A DNA stretch of 5,949 nt from Oscillospiraceae bacterium. Its GTDB lineage: Bacteria; Bacillota; Clostridia; Oscillospirales; Ruminococcaceae. Positions 1 through 5,856 of this stretch are shown here, piece by piece. Positions within the stretch are counted from its first letter, which is position 1. Each line of letters starts with the position of its first letter. Position numbers and translations under genes: made by a program. Location of the stretch: NCBI GenBank assembly GCA_022511485.1, contig JAFLUJ010000037.1:1-5949 (forward strand), given 5' to 3'. The notes under the pieces were generated by a model. The model was not told the DNA's origin. It was given only the letters and a program-made list of their open reading frames with translations, and searched no databases.

Positions 1-117
1 CGTAAACTCTATCTACAATAATCAAATCCTTATGGAAACTTGTCCACATATATGGTCTCCAACCATAAACATTATGACGATTATACGGATTATGCCAATC
101 TTTTTGCAGTGGTTCAT
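1..117 (-). other. Possible start of a further operon gene, frame unclear (cut by window edge)
   Basis: The ATG at 117-115 overlaps the GNAT stop codon as ATGA and has a strong AAGGAGG four bases upstream, so ribosomes should be able to start here. The frame opened by this ATG encodes only 31 residues (MNHCKKIGIIRI..., rich in Ile, Val and Met) and stops with TGA at 24-22. A second minus-strand frame, shifted by one base, stays open from the GNAT end to the window edge. It encodes a more protein-like aromatic and charged sequence (EPLQKDWHNPYNRHNVYGW, later WTSFHKDLIIVDRVY), but it has no well-placed start. Either a 31-residue hydrophobic peptide is made, or a longer gene has lost its frame just after its start. 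A plus-strand frame is also open from base 2 to about 125, so coding on the other strand cannot be excluded. I do not recognise any of these as a known family. Confidence 0.3.
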
Positions 118-653
118 ATTTCCTCCTTAAAAAATTCTTCCTTTAAAATACCATAGCATAATCTGTCGTATTTGTTTCCGTTCAGATAGACGGCTTTCCG
201 TTCCCGTCCCTCTAACGTGAATCCACAGTTCTCTATCGACTTCTGCGCACCGATATTTATTTCAAGAGTGTTGGCGGTTATGCGTTCCATGCCTAAAAAC
301 CTGAATCCGTAATCAAGCATCAACGACACCGCTTCACTGCCGTAACCCCTGGAACGGTTTTCGATCTTTGCAATGCCGATACCAACAGAACATTTTCGGT
401 TCACACGGTCTATGTCCTGCAAGGCAACATCTCCGATAACTGTTCCGTCGTTCAGGAATATTCCAAGACGCACATTCTGATTTCCCTGCAAGCGCTGTAT
501 TTCGTCAAACCACCCGTCCGCCTTTTCGTCCGAATGTCCGATATTGAATTCCTCCGCGGGACAGTCAAAATCGTATTCAAAATCGTTCCAAAGCTTTTTG
601 CAGTCTGCTCTTTCAAGCATTGCTAAATATATTCTTTTACCCTGCAATTTCAT
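114..653 (-). CDS. GNAT-family N-acetyltransferase, RimJ/RimL type
   Basis: This 179-residue protein is the usual length for the Acetyltransf_3 (RimJ/RimL-like) branch of the GNAT superfamily. These enzymes move an acetyl group from acetyl-CoA to an amine on a protein, peptide or small molecule in the cytoplasm. The start MKLQGKRIYLAMLERADCKKL matches the family's first strand and helix. The acetyl-CoA pyrophosphate loop is R100-S-R-G-Y-G105, followed by the helix SEAVSLMLDYGF. The later pattern N133-IGA136 with C-G144-F145 is the conserved C-terminal motif. The ATG at 653 overlaps the TGA of the upstream ABC gene as ATGA, and GGAGGT sits five bases before the start inside that gene, so translation is probably coupled. 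Its place behind two exporter genes suggests it modifies the exported compound or protects its target, but that is inference. A housekeeping ribosomal-protein acetyltransferase is less likely in this context. Confidence 0.9.
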   Translation of the reverse strand: MKLQGKRIYLAMLERADCKKLWNDFEYDFDCPAEEFNIGHSDEKADGWFDEIQRLQGNQNVRLGIFLNDGTVIGDVALQDIDRVNRKCSVGIGIAKIENRSRGYGSEAVSLMLDYGFRFLGMERITANTLEINIGAQKSIENCGFTLEGRERKAVYLNGNKYDRLCYGILKEEFFKEEI

Positions 654-2452
654 AAATTACCTCCGATATATTGTCCCGCCTGAACACGCCACATTTCAGC
701 ATATTTGCCGCCCTTTTCAAGAAGCTCGATGTGACTTCCCTCTTCGATGATCTGCCCGTTTTCAAGCATATATATCCTGTCGGCGATTCGAGTAGTTGAA
801 AGACGGTGTGAAATGAATACCACCGATTTATTTTCCGCCGCAGTGAGCATGGATTGGTTCAGATGATACTCCGCAATAGGGTCAAGAGCAGAAGACGGCT
901 CGTCAAGGATGATAAGATTTGCATCCTTGTAAAAGACCCGCGCCGTGGCAAGCTTCTGTCCCTCGCCGCCGGAAAGATTGACACCGTCCTCCTCAAATTC
1001 CGTGGTGAGATTGGTGGAAAGTCCATTTGACAGCGTTTCAAGCCGTTGGTCAAATCCACTCTTTTGGATAGCACTTTCCACCGCTTCGTCAGTTCCCTTG
1101 TCTGCGAAATCCAGCAGGACGTTTTCCTTGACAGTGGCAGCGAAAATTTTGAAGTCCTGAAAAATAGTGCCTATCTTCTGACGGTACTCCTGAACGTCAT
1201 ATTCTTTTATATTCACGCCGTCAAGGAGGATCTCACCCTCGTTGGGATCGTAAAGCCGCATTATCAGCTTGATAAGAGTGGTCTTACCCGCTCCGTTGTA
1301 GCCGACAATGGCAATCTTGCTGTATGGGTCAATTTTCATGCTGACATTCTTCAAGATGTACCCGTCCTTTTCATTGTAGCCGAAGGAAACGTTCCGAAGC
1401 TCGATTTCCGTTGGTTTATCAGGCAGTGACTTGTTTGCAGTGCTGATTATCTTAGGTTCGATGTTAAGGAAATTCTGTATTTTATCCATATACAGACTGA
1501 TCTCCTTCATCTTGGGATAAACGTCGGAAAACTGTCTCATATGGTTTTTCATACGGTTTGCCGTACCTCTCATAACGACAACGTTACTATATGAAATAGT
1601 GTGAAGGACAGCCGCGCTGTACACAAGATAGATCATATAGATAACGTCTATCAGGAAATTGTTGCATATATAGTCCTTCAAGAACTGGAGGCAGAAACGC
1701 TTTCCTGCGTTCTTTCTGTCGATGTCAAGAACCTTGTCGTTTATCTCATCGAAGTCTTTCAGAAGCTCATCGGAGACCTTTGTGTTCAGACGGACTTCCT
1801 TGGCGTAATCGTTGAAATAAAACACCCGGTTCACATATCCAAGCTTCCGCTCGCAGGGATTTTTCTCGCTGCGGATCCTGACATTCAGTCTGTTGAGAGC
1901 CTTTCCTGCCCAAAGGGAAGCCGCAAAGGTCACTGCAATAAAAATAAAGGAAACAGGGTCGTTCCCGATAAAGAATGCTCCGGAAAGGACAATGATGGTA
2001 AGTCCGCTGAACAGGTTATATAACATTCCGAACAATCTGTTTACCTGATTTTCTGCTTCCGAGACTGCAAGTACATAGTCGTTGTAAAATTCGGGATCGT
2101 CGTAGCATTCAAGGTCTATTTCCTTTGCCTTGTTGTAAAGCATTTCCTTGATAGCCTGCTTCATTTTAGGCTCACTTTTGAACTGTATCTTCTGATAGGT
2201 AAACGCATTGAAAAGTAGTCCCAACGCAACAAACGCAAACAGGGAGATCAGAAATATTGCCGCCGTTTTAAAGGGCTTTCCGAACTCGGCACACTCCAGT
2301 ACAAAGTTAAGTCCGAAGGTAAATTCAAGGAATACCACTGTCTCGTTCCGTATAATTTCAATAATGAAAAGTACAACATAAAGAGGAGCTGCCTTAAAGC
2401 ATATCCTGAGCAGAAAAAGATTATCTTTCAGAGTTTTTTTCAGATCGTTCAT
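650..2452 (-). CDS. ABC exporter half-transporter (TMD-NBD), second of a pair
   Basis: This 600-residue protein has the standard half-transporter layout of a membrane domain (about 1-340) followed by an ATPase domain (about 348-590). Hydrophobic segments lie near 20-45, 62-84, 144-186 (two) and 262-285. The expected sixth helix near 286-315 is unusually polar, with Arg295, Arg300, Lys302 and Arg306. The nucleotide-binding motifs are all present: Walker A G384-YNGAGK390-TT, Q-loop Q432, signature LSGGE at 493-497, Walker B LIILDE513-518 with the catalytic Glu518, D-loop SALD, and H-loop His549. The membrane domain contains CYDDPEFYND (117-125), a motif typical of peptide-exporter-like ABC proteins of Clostridia. 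It is clearly paralogous to the upstream ABC protein (shared GVNIKEYD and DEPSSALDPIAEY), so the two probably form a heterodimer in the cytoplasmic membrane. The start at 2452 has its Shine-Dalgarno sequence inside a hairpin. The stop overlaps the GNAT start. Confidence 0.92.
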   Translation of the reverse strand: MNDLKKTLKDNLFLLRICFKAAPLYVVLFIIEIIRNETVVFLEFTFGLNFVLECAEFGKPFKTAAIFLISLFAFVALGLLFNAFTYQKIQFKSEPKMKQAIKEMLYNKAKEIDLECYDDPEFYNDYVLAVSEAENQVNRLFGMLYNLFSGLTIIVLSGAFFIGNDPVSFIFIAVTFAASLWAGKALNRLNVRIRSEKNPCERKLGYVNRVFYFNDYAKEVRLNTKVSDELLKDFDEINDKVLDIDRKNAGKRFCLQFLKDYICNNFLIDVIYMIYLVYSAAVLHTISYSNVVVMRGTANRMKNHMRQFSDVYPKMKEISLYMDKIQNFLNIEPKIISTANKSLPDKPTEIELRNVSFGYNEKDGYILKNVSMKIDPYSKIAIVGYNGAGKTTLIKLIMRLYDPNEGEILLDGVNIKEYDVQEYRQKIGTIFQDFKIFAATVKENVLLDFADKGTDEAVESAIQKSGFDQRLETLSNGLSTNLTTEFEEDGVNLSGGEGQKLATARVFYKDANLIILDEPSSALDPIAEYHLNQSMLTAAENKSVVFISHRLSTTRIADRIYMLENGQIIEEGSHIELLEKGGKYAEMWRVQAGQYIGGNL

Positions 2453-2455
2453 TTT

Positions 2456-2473
2456 TTAATTGTGCTCCTGCAT
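2456..2473 (-). CDS. Five-codon minigene (leader peptide MQEHN) ahead of the second ABC gene
   Basis: On the minus strand an ATG at 2473 reads ATG CAG GAG CAC AAT TAA, giving MQEHN and a stop. It follows a strong AGGAGG with nine bases of spacing. It is in the same frame as the ABC start at 2452 and is separated from it only by the TAA and one AAA codon. The minigene lies across the hairpin that hides the ABC gene's own AGGAG, so translating it would open that hairpin and allow re-initiation on the ABC gene. The role is inferred from geometry; the reading frame itself is seen directly. It could also be accidental. Confidence 0.35.
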   Translation of the reverse strand: MQEHN

Positions 2474-2480
2474 GGAGCAC
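2462..2480 (-). promoter_or_regulatory. Hairpin sequestering the Shine-Dalgarno of the second ABC gene
   Basis: The transcript contains GTGCTCC-ATGCA-GGAGCAC, a perfect 7-bp GC-rich stem with a 5-base loop. The 3' arm contains the AGGAG that is the closest Shine-Dalgarno sequence to the ABC start at 2452 (12 bases away, rather long). A second, stronger AAAGGAGG lies unpaired just 5' of the stem. Folding should lower direct initiation at 2452 and favour coupling from the minigene. Confidence 0.5.
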
Positions 2481-2552
2481 TTCCTCCTTTCGATGTTTTG
2501 TGGTTTTGCTTTAGCAAAATTCCGAACGGCAGTGAGGAAAACAAAACTCGCA

Positions 2553-2579
2553 GTTTAAAAAATCTCTGATTTTTTAAAC
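2553..2579 (-). terminator. Perfect 12-bp inverted repeat over the 3' end of the first ABC gene
   Basis: GTTTAAAAAATC and GATTTTTTAAAC form a perfect 12-bp stem with a 3-base loop. It covers the last codons and the TAA stop (2557-2555) of the first ABC gene. The T-run is in the 3' arm of the stem, not after it, and the stem is AT-rich, so it fits a partial terminator or an RNA end-protecting structure better than a classic strong terminator. Read-through into the second ABC gene is expected, because no good promoter is visible after it. Confidence 0.5.
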
Positions 2580-4399
2580 ATACCCTCCTCATATGTTTCA
2601 TCCGCAAGATAATTCTGTGCCTGCTTTGTGAACATCTCACAGTATTTGCCGTTCAGAGACATAAGCTCCCTGTGATTTCCCTGTTCAATAATAGTTCCGT
2701 TTTCAAGCATGAAGACTATATCCGCGTCCTTGACTGAGGAAAGTCTGTGGGAAATAAACAGAGTGATATGTCCCCTGCTTTCGTCCATTATCCCCTTGTA
2801 CAGATCATACTCTGCAATGGGGTCAAGAGCGGAGGATGGTTCGTCGAAAACCTTGACGGAGGATCTCTGTGCAAAGGCTCTTGCGGCGACGATTTTCTGC
2901 TGCTCGCCGCCGGACAGGACTGCTCCGTTATTGTCGAACTCCCTTGTCATAATGGTGTCTATGCCGTTTTCAAGGGAGCATATTTTCTCCCACACTCCAG
3001 CGCATTTCAAAGCACGTTCGGTGGTTTCCTCCGGATCATCAAAGTCCTCCCCCATAAGGACGTTATCCCTGACGGACATTGCCATGACCCTGTAATCCTG
3101 AAAGGCTGCGGAAAAAAGTCTCCGGTATGCTTTCAGATCATATTCCTTTATATTGACGCCGTTTACAAGTATCTCCCCGCCTGACGGGTCATAGAGACGG
3201 AACAGCAGCTTGATTATGGTGGATTTTCCTGCTCCGTTGTGTCCAACAAGAGCGCAGACCTTGTCTCCCTCGATCTTAAAGGACAGGTCATTTATTACGG
3301 ATTCCCCTTCCTTGTATTCAAAGCTGACGTTCCGGAACTCGATGGAGCGGACTTTTTCCTCGGGAATTATGCCGGTCTGATCCTCCGGGATCTTCTCCTT
3401 GTACTCCATGAACGTCCGGAAGTATTCAAGGAACTCCCCGTTTTTCATAGCCTCCATAATATTTTTGAACATTCCTATCAATATCCATGAGGATGTGGAC
3501 ATTGCCGTAAACATAATGGCAAGCTCCGCAAGTCCCATAGTTTTTGATACGATGGTACGATAGGCGGCGTAGATCATTATACCCTCGAAAACAAGGGCAA
3601 AGGTAGTGACATTCTGCGCCCATGTGTATAGAATAGCTTTGGGAGCGTACTTATCCGCAACAGCCTGATTTCCCTTAATGGAATCGTCATACCGTTTCAT
3701 CATCAGACTGTGGATATTGGAGTACCGTATCTCCTTGGCAAATTCCGCAAGGTGCATTACACGGTTTACGTACTCCGCACGACGATTGTTTTTCACGTTG
3801 TCGGTGTAACGTCCTCCCCAGATGGTATTCATAAGCCTTCCGAAGACGAAATTTCCTACGATAGGAGATATGACAAAAAGTACGGAATATGGGTCTATGG
3901 CAAACATTGAGGAGAAAGCCGCAGCTGCTGCGATCACTCCAAAAAGCACCTGAAAGAAATAGCTTACTGAACCGGTCATTTTCTGAGCAGAGCCGTCCAG
4001 AGCCATTGTATAGCGGTTGTAAAAATCCGCGTCCTCAAAGCAGCGAAGCTCCACGTTACGGGCTTTGGCGTAGAGCTTCCGGTACAGTCTGCGGTAAATT
4101 TTATTGTCAGTAAAGGGGATGACTACGGAATTAAGATAGCTGTCGTACACTGCCAGCAGGCAGAAAACCACAAAGCATACTCCGATAAAGAAAAGTATAG
4201 TCTCAAAGGGAGCTTCGGTCTCAATAGCGTTTATAACATATCGCAGGAAAAATATGCTCATAAATATCCATTCAACATAGCCCAGCACGGAGCTGACAGC
4301 TGTATGTATAATACGCTCCCTGCTGATCTCCCAGACTGTTTTTACTGCATATGCGTTGTTGGCAAAAATTCTGGTCTTACTTTTTTCTTTGCTGTTCAA
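2555..4399 (-). CDS. ABC exporter half-transporter (TMD-NBD), first of a pair
   Basis: From the TTG at 4399 this is a 614-residue membrane-ATPase half-transporter. The frame is open further upstream but would overlap the DUF gene. The TTG is preferred because AAAGGAGGGG lies seven bases upstream and the length then matches the paralogue; there is no ATG nearby. Hydrophobic segments are near 33-58, 68-92, 148-166, 168-190, 259-280 and 288-312. The ATPase domain has Walker A G386-HNGAGK392-ST, Q-loop Q434, signature LSGGE at 495-499, Walker B VKVFDE515-520 with catalytic Glu520, D-loop SALD, and H-loop His551. Lys516 inside the normally all-hydrophobic Walker B strand is unusual. CFEDADFYNRY (120-130) matches the peptide-exporter-like motif seen in the partner. 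The two proteins probably form one heterodimeric exporter in the cytoplasmic membrane. The family covers drugs, peptides and lipids, so the substrate is not predictable. Confidence 0.92.
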   Translation of the reverse strand: MNSKEKSKTRIFANNAYAVKTVWEISRERIIHTAVSSVLGYVEWIFMSIFFLRYVINAIETEAPFETILFFIGVCFVVFCLLAVYDSYLNSVVIPFTDNKIYRRLYRKLYAKARNVELRCFEDADFYNRYTMALDGSAQKMTGSVSYFFQVLFGVIAAAAAFSSMFAIDPYSVLFVISPIVGNFVFGRLMNTIWGGRYTDNVKNNRRAEYVNRVMHLAEFAKEIRYSNIHSLMMKRYDDSIKGNQAVADKYAPKAILYTWAQNVTTFALVFEGIMIYAAYRTIVSKTMGLAELAIMFTAMSTSSWILIGMFKNIMEAMKNGEFLEYFRTFMEYKEKIPEDQTGIIPEEKVRSIEFRNVSFEYKEGESVINDLSFKIEGDKVCALVGHNGAGKSTIIKLLFRLYDPSGGEILVNGVNIKEYDLKAYRRLFSAAFQDYRVMAMSVRDNVLMGEDFDDPEETTERALKCAGVWEKICSLENGIDTIMTREFDNNGAVLSGGEQQKIVAARAFAQRSSVKVFDEPSSALDPIAEYDLYKGIMDESRGHITLFISHRLSSVKDADIVFMLENGTIIEQGNHRELMSLNGKYCEMFTKQAQNYLADETYEEGMFKKSEIF

Positions 4400-4424
4400 A
4401 ATAGCCCCTCCTTTGAAAAAGTCT

Positions 4425-4443
4425 ACCGCCTTTGTCAGGCGGT
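4425..4443 (-). terminator. GC-rich hairpin with T-run between the DUF gene and the ABC genes (possible attenuator)
   Basis: On the transcript ACCGCC-TGACAAA-GGCGGT forms a perfect 6-bp GC-rich stem beginning at the stop codon of the DUF gene, followed after a few bases by TTTTT (about 4420-4416). The T-run directly precedes the AAAGGAGGGG of the first ABC gene. This is the shape of a weak intrinsic terminator and would make ABC expression lower than, or conditional on, expression of the DUF gene. A simple processing or stabilising stem is the alternative. Confidence 0.5.
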
Positions 4444-5171
4444 TAAAGGTCAATGTACTTATGAAACGGAGTATATGGAAGTATCGCCCATGTGATCTCC
4501 TCAGCTGTATAGCTGGAGGTATGTATTTTATGAGCACAGTCCCCCACTGTGGCTTCGGGACAGGGATAGCTTTCGCAGTCCTTACATTCAGACAGTCCCT
4601 TGTCCGAGGCGCATTTTTTAGCGTGGCAGGGGTCGTCCTTGCAGTAACAGTCCGGACTGTGGCAGCCGTCGCAGCGCATATCCCACTCATGGACGTCCCA
4701 CACCTTTGTAAGATGGGGGATTATTTCCTTCCGGAGCTCGTCGCTCATCCCGGTAAAGTGAACGCACATATCACAGCGGTGTCCGCATTTTGAGTAGTAC
4801 GCTCCCTCCGTGGAAAAAAGCTTCCGGTTAGGCTTCTTCTTTATCAGAATAAGCTTCTTGACCTCTTCAAGCAGTTCGGGAGTGGTAACGTCAATAAACA
4901 TCCATTTGCCGTCGTGATATGTACGGGAACTGTCGTAATAGTCACGTATGTATTTGGAATAGCTGTCTGCGTCCGCTTCAAAGATCTCCCGCTCCTTTTT
5001 GCCGAAAATGATCAGGAAGGTATATCTGTCCTCTTTGGTGTAAATGGTGAGGATAGTTTTCTTTCCCTGCTTGAATTTAAGCTCGTCCTTGCCATCTCCG
5101 ATCTCGTCAAGACGGTATTTGCTTCGCATAAATTTCATAGTCTCATAGCTGACTTTTTCAAGATCGTTCAT
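4443..5171 (-). CDS. DUF3788-DUF3795 fusion protein, Cys-rich, first gene of the operon
   Basis: This 242-residue soluble protein has two parts. Residues about 20-115 (DELKFKQGKKTILTIY, FLIIFGKKEREIF, GKWMFIDV) look like DUF3788. Residues about 125-215 look like DUF3795, with CGHRCDMC at 129-136 and a dense run of further cysteines (167, 170, 175, 177, 182, 187, 196, 199, 204, 212), 13 in all. The spacing suggests binding of zinc or an iron-sulfur cluster, but no function is established for either family. There is no signal peptide or membrane segment, so it is cytoplasmic. The ATG at 5171 has AGGAGG seven bases upstream. It is the first gene after the consensus promoter and the only one before the attenuator-like hairpin, so it may be the most highly expressed. 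Possible roles are a sensor or redox/metal-binding accessory to the exporter; this is inference from position only. Confidence 0.85.
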   Translation of the reverse strand: MNDLEKVSYETMKFMRSKYRLDEIGDGKDELKFKQGKKTILTIYTKEDRYTFLIIFGKKEREIFEADADSYSKYIRDYYDSSRTYHDGKWMFIDVTTPELLEEVKKLILIKKKPNRKLFSTEGAYYSKCGHRCDMCVHFTGMSDELRKEIIPHLTKVWDVHEWDMRCDGCHSPDCYCKDDPCHAKKCASDKGLSECKDCESYPCPEATVGDCAHKIHTSSYTAEEITWAILPYTPFHKYIDL

Positions 5172-5205
5172 ATTAGCTCCTCCTTTGAAATTTGTGATTA
5201 TATTA

Positions 5206-5234
5206 ATTATATATCAATAGATGATGTTTGTCAA
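5206..5234 (-). promoter_or_regulatory. Consensus promoter of the efflux operon
   Basis: On the minus strand TTGACA (5234-5229) and TATAAT (5211-5206) are separated by exactly 17 bases, a perfect sigma-A match. Transcription would start near 5199, about 28 bases ahead of the DUF gene ATG. Such a strong promoter is normally kept under a repressor, and dyads lie in its spacer and over its -35. Confidence 0.88.
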
Positions 5235-5245
5235 TATCTATTGAT
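5213..5245. promoter_or_regulatory. Operator-like inverted repeats between the divergent promoters
   Basis: ATCAATAGAT (5213-5222) and ATCTATTGAT (5236-5245) are perfect 10-bp inverted arms with a 13-base spacer, centred at 5229 on the -35 boxes of both promoters. Within this lies a tighter 14-bp dyad TCAATA-TC-TATTGA (5231-5244) touching the -35 of the leftward promoter and the spacer of the rightward one. The TCAATA half-site occurs three times (5214, 5231, and inverted at 5239). A dimeric HTH repressor bound here would block both promoters; the adjacent XRE protein is the obvious candidate. Confidence 0.65.
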
Positions 5246-5257
5246 GATTTATATAAA
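5228..5257 (+). promoter_or_regulatory. Promoter of the XRE repressor gene
   Basis: TTGTCA (5228-5233) and TATAAA (5252-5257) each match the consensus at five of six positions and are 18 bases apart. Its -35 coincides with that of the leftward promoter, so the two are back to back. A start near 5264 leaves a leader of about 33 bases. A second, weaker option is TTTATA (5248-5253) with TATACT (5271-5276), but this would start transcription almost at the ribosome binding site. Confidence 0.6.
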
Positions 5258-5274
5258 CTTTAGCATAGTTTATA
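5252..5274. repeat. Second dyad at the repressor promoter
   Basis: TATAAACT (5252-5259) and AGTTTATA (5267-5274) form a perfect 8-bp inverted repeat with a 7-base spacer. It covers the -10 box and likely start site of the repressor gene. A further imperfect dyad (TTAGCATAGT with ACTATAGCTAA, 5260-5284) overlaps it and reaches the ribosome binding site. It may be a second binding site for autoregulation or a leader hairpin. Confidence 0.45.
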
Positions 5275-5296
5275 CTATAGCTAAGGAAGTGATTTG

Positions 5297-5626
5297 ATGG
5301 ACGTTCAGAATATAGAGGTCGGAAAAAGAATAACAGAGCTTCGGCTTGACCGGGGATACACAAGAGAGAAGCTTTCAGAGCTTGCGGATGTTTCCGTCCA
5401 GTTTCTTGCGGATATTGAAAAGGGCAGAAAGTCCATGACAGTGGCAACTCTCAGAAAACTTTCCGCCGCTCTGCTTGTGAGTACAGACTACATTGTAAAC
5501 GGTACAGCAGAACAGGACGACAATTTTCCTATAATTTCAATTCTGAATACCCTCTCAGAAAAAGACAAAAAGCGAGCAGAAATAATTCTGACTGCTTTTG
5601 CGGAGGCGGTCAATTCAAAGGATTGA
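5297..5626 (+). CDS. XRE-family helix-turn-helix transcriptional regulator
   Basis: This 109-residue protein consists mainly of an HTH_3/Cro-CI-type DNA-binding domain at about 9-66. It shows the usual five-helix pattern: VGKRITELRLDRGYTREKLSELADVS, then QFLADIEKGRKSMTVATLRKLSAAL and STDYIV. The remaining 40 residues (LNTLSEKDKKRAEIILTAFAEAV) form a helical tail likely used for dimerisation; no ligand-binding or peptidase domain is present. The ATG at 5297 is chosen over the TTG at 5294 because AGGAAG lies seven bases before the ATG but only four before the TTG. The gene is divergent from the efflux operon and shares its promoter region, so it is probably a local repressor of both. How the inducer is sensed is not evident. 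Confidence 0.92.
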   Translation: MDVQNIEVGKRITELRLDRGYTREKLSELADVSVQFLADIEKGRKSMTVATLRKLSAALLVSTDYIVNGTAEQDDNFPIISILNTLSEKDKKRAEIILTAFAEAVNSKD

Positions 5627-5640
5627 AGTCCTTCTTTTTC
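5618..5640 (+). terminator. Weak intrinsic terminator of the repressor gene
   Basis: AAGGA-TTGAAG-TCCTT forms a short 5-bp stem overlapping the TGA stop at 5624-5626 and is followed by CTTTTTC. The stem is short, so termination is likely incomplete. Confidence 0.5.
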
Positions 5641-5709
5641 AGACAATATTTATACTATTTCTCATTATAAATATGGACAAAGTCTATTAAGAGATCAAAG
5701 GTTAGTATT

Positions 5710-5738
5710 ATTGTATCATATCTGGCAGGTACAGTCAA
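5710..5738 (-). promoter_or_regulatory. Minus-strand promoter pointing at the 3' end of the repressor gene
   Basis: On the minus strand TTGACT (5738-5733) and TACAAT (5715-5710) each match the consensus at five of six positions with an exact 17-base spacer. The -10 is preceded by TGA, an extended -10 element. RNA would start near 5703 and run leftwards into the antisense strand of the XRE gene. No minus-strand gene with a ribosome binding site follows, so the product would be an antisense or small RNA. Confidence 0.55.
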
Positions 5739-5856
5739 TCAACCGGGAGTTTAGTCAGGGCAATATTTTCATTATAACAACGGCAGGAGAGTTTGTATTG
5801 TAAAAATCCGACATAAAGCAATTATGAAATTGCTATGATTTGAACGCTAACATATC

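Larger units (their letters stand above)
2453..2554 (-). other. Spacer between the two ABC genes: hairpins and possible dispersed repeat
   Basis: These 102 bases separate two genes that would normally be close or overlapping. In the direction of transcription the spacer holds the tail of the perfect hairpin that ends the first ABC gene. A moderately GC-rich stretch follows (TCCTCACTGCCGTTCGGAAT), then a small stem TTTTGC/GCAAAA at 2504-2519. Last come a strong AAAGGAGG at about 2482-2489 and the hairpin in front of the second ABC gene. The middle part resembles an inserted intergenic repeat more than a promoter; I see no convincing -35/-10 pair in it. Confidence 0.5.

Noticed and set aside
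2449..2640. 63-residue minus-strand ORF across the ABC gene junction
   Set aside because: It overlaps the end of one ABC gene and the whole spacer, has low-complexity basic composition and no suitable ribosome binding site.
4400..4690. N-terminal extension of the first ABC protein by about 97 residues
   Set aside because: The extension lies almost wholly inside the DUF gene in another frame, is not membrane-like, and has no ribosome binding site; the TTG at 4399 with AAAGGAGGGG gives the normal family length.
4356..4793. 145-residue plus-strand ORF opposite the DUF gene
   Set aside because: It is the antisense shadow of the Cys-rich DUF3795 region and the first ABC gene start, with no promoter or ribosome binding site.
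5238..5447. 69-residue minus-strand ORF over the XRE gene
   Set aside because: It lies antisense to a clear HTH gene and crosses the promoter region; no ribosome binding site is visible.
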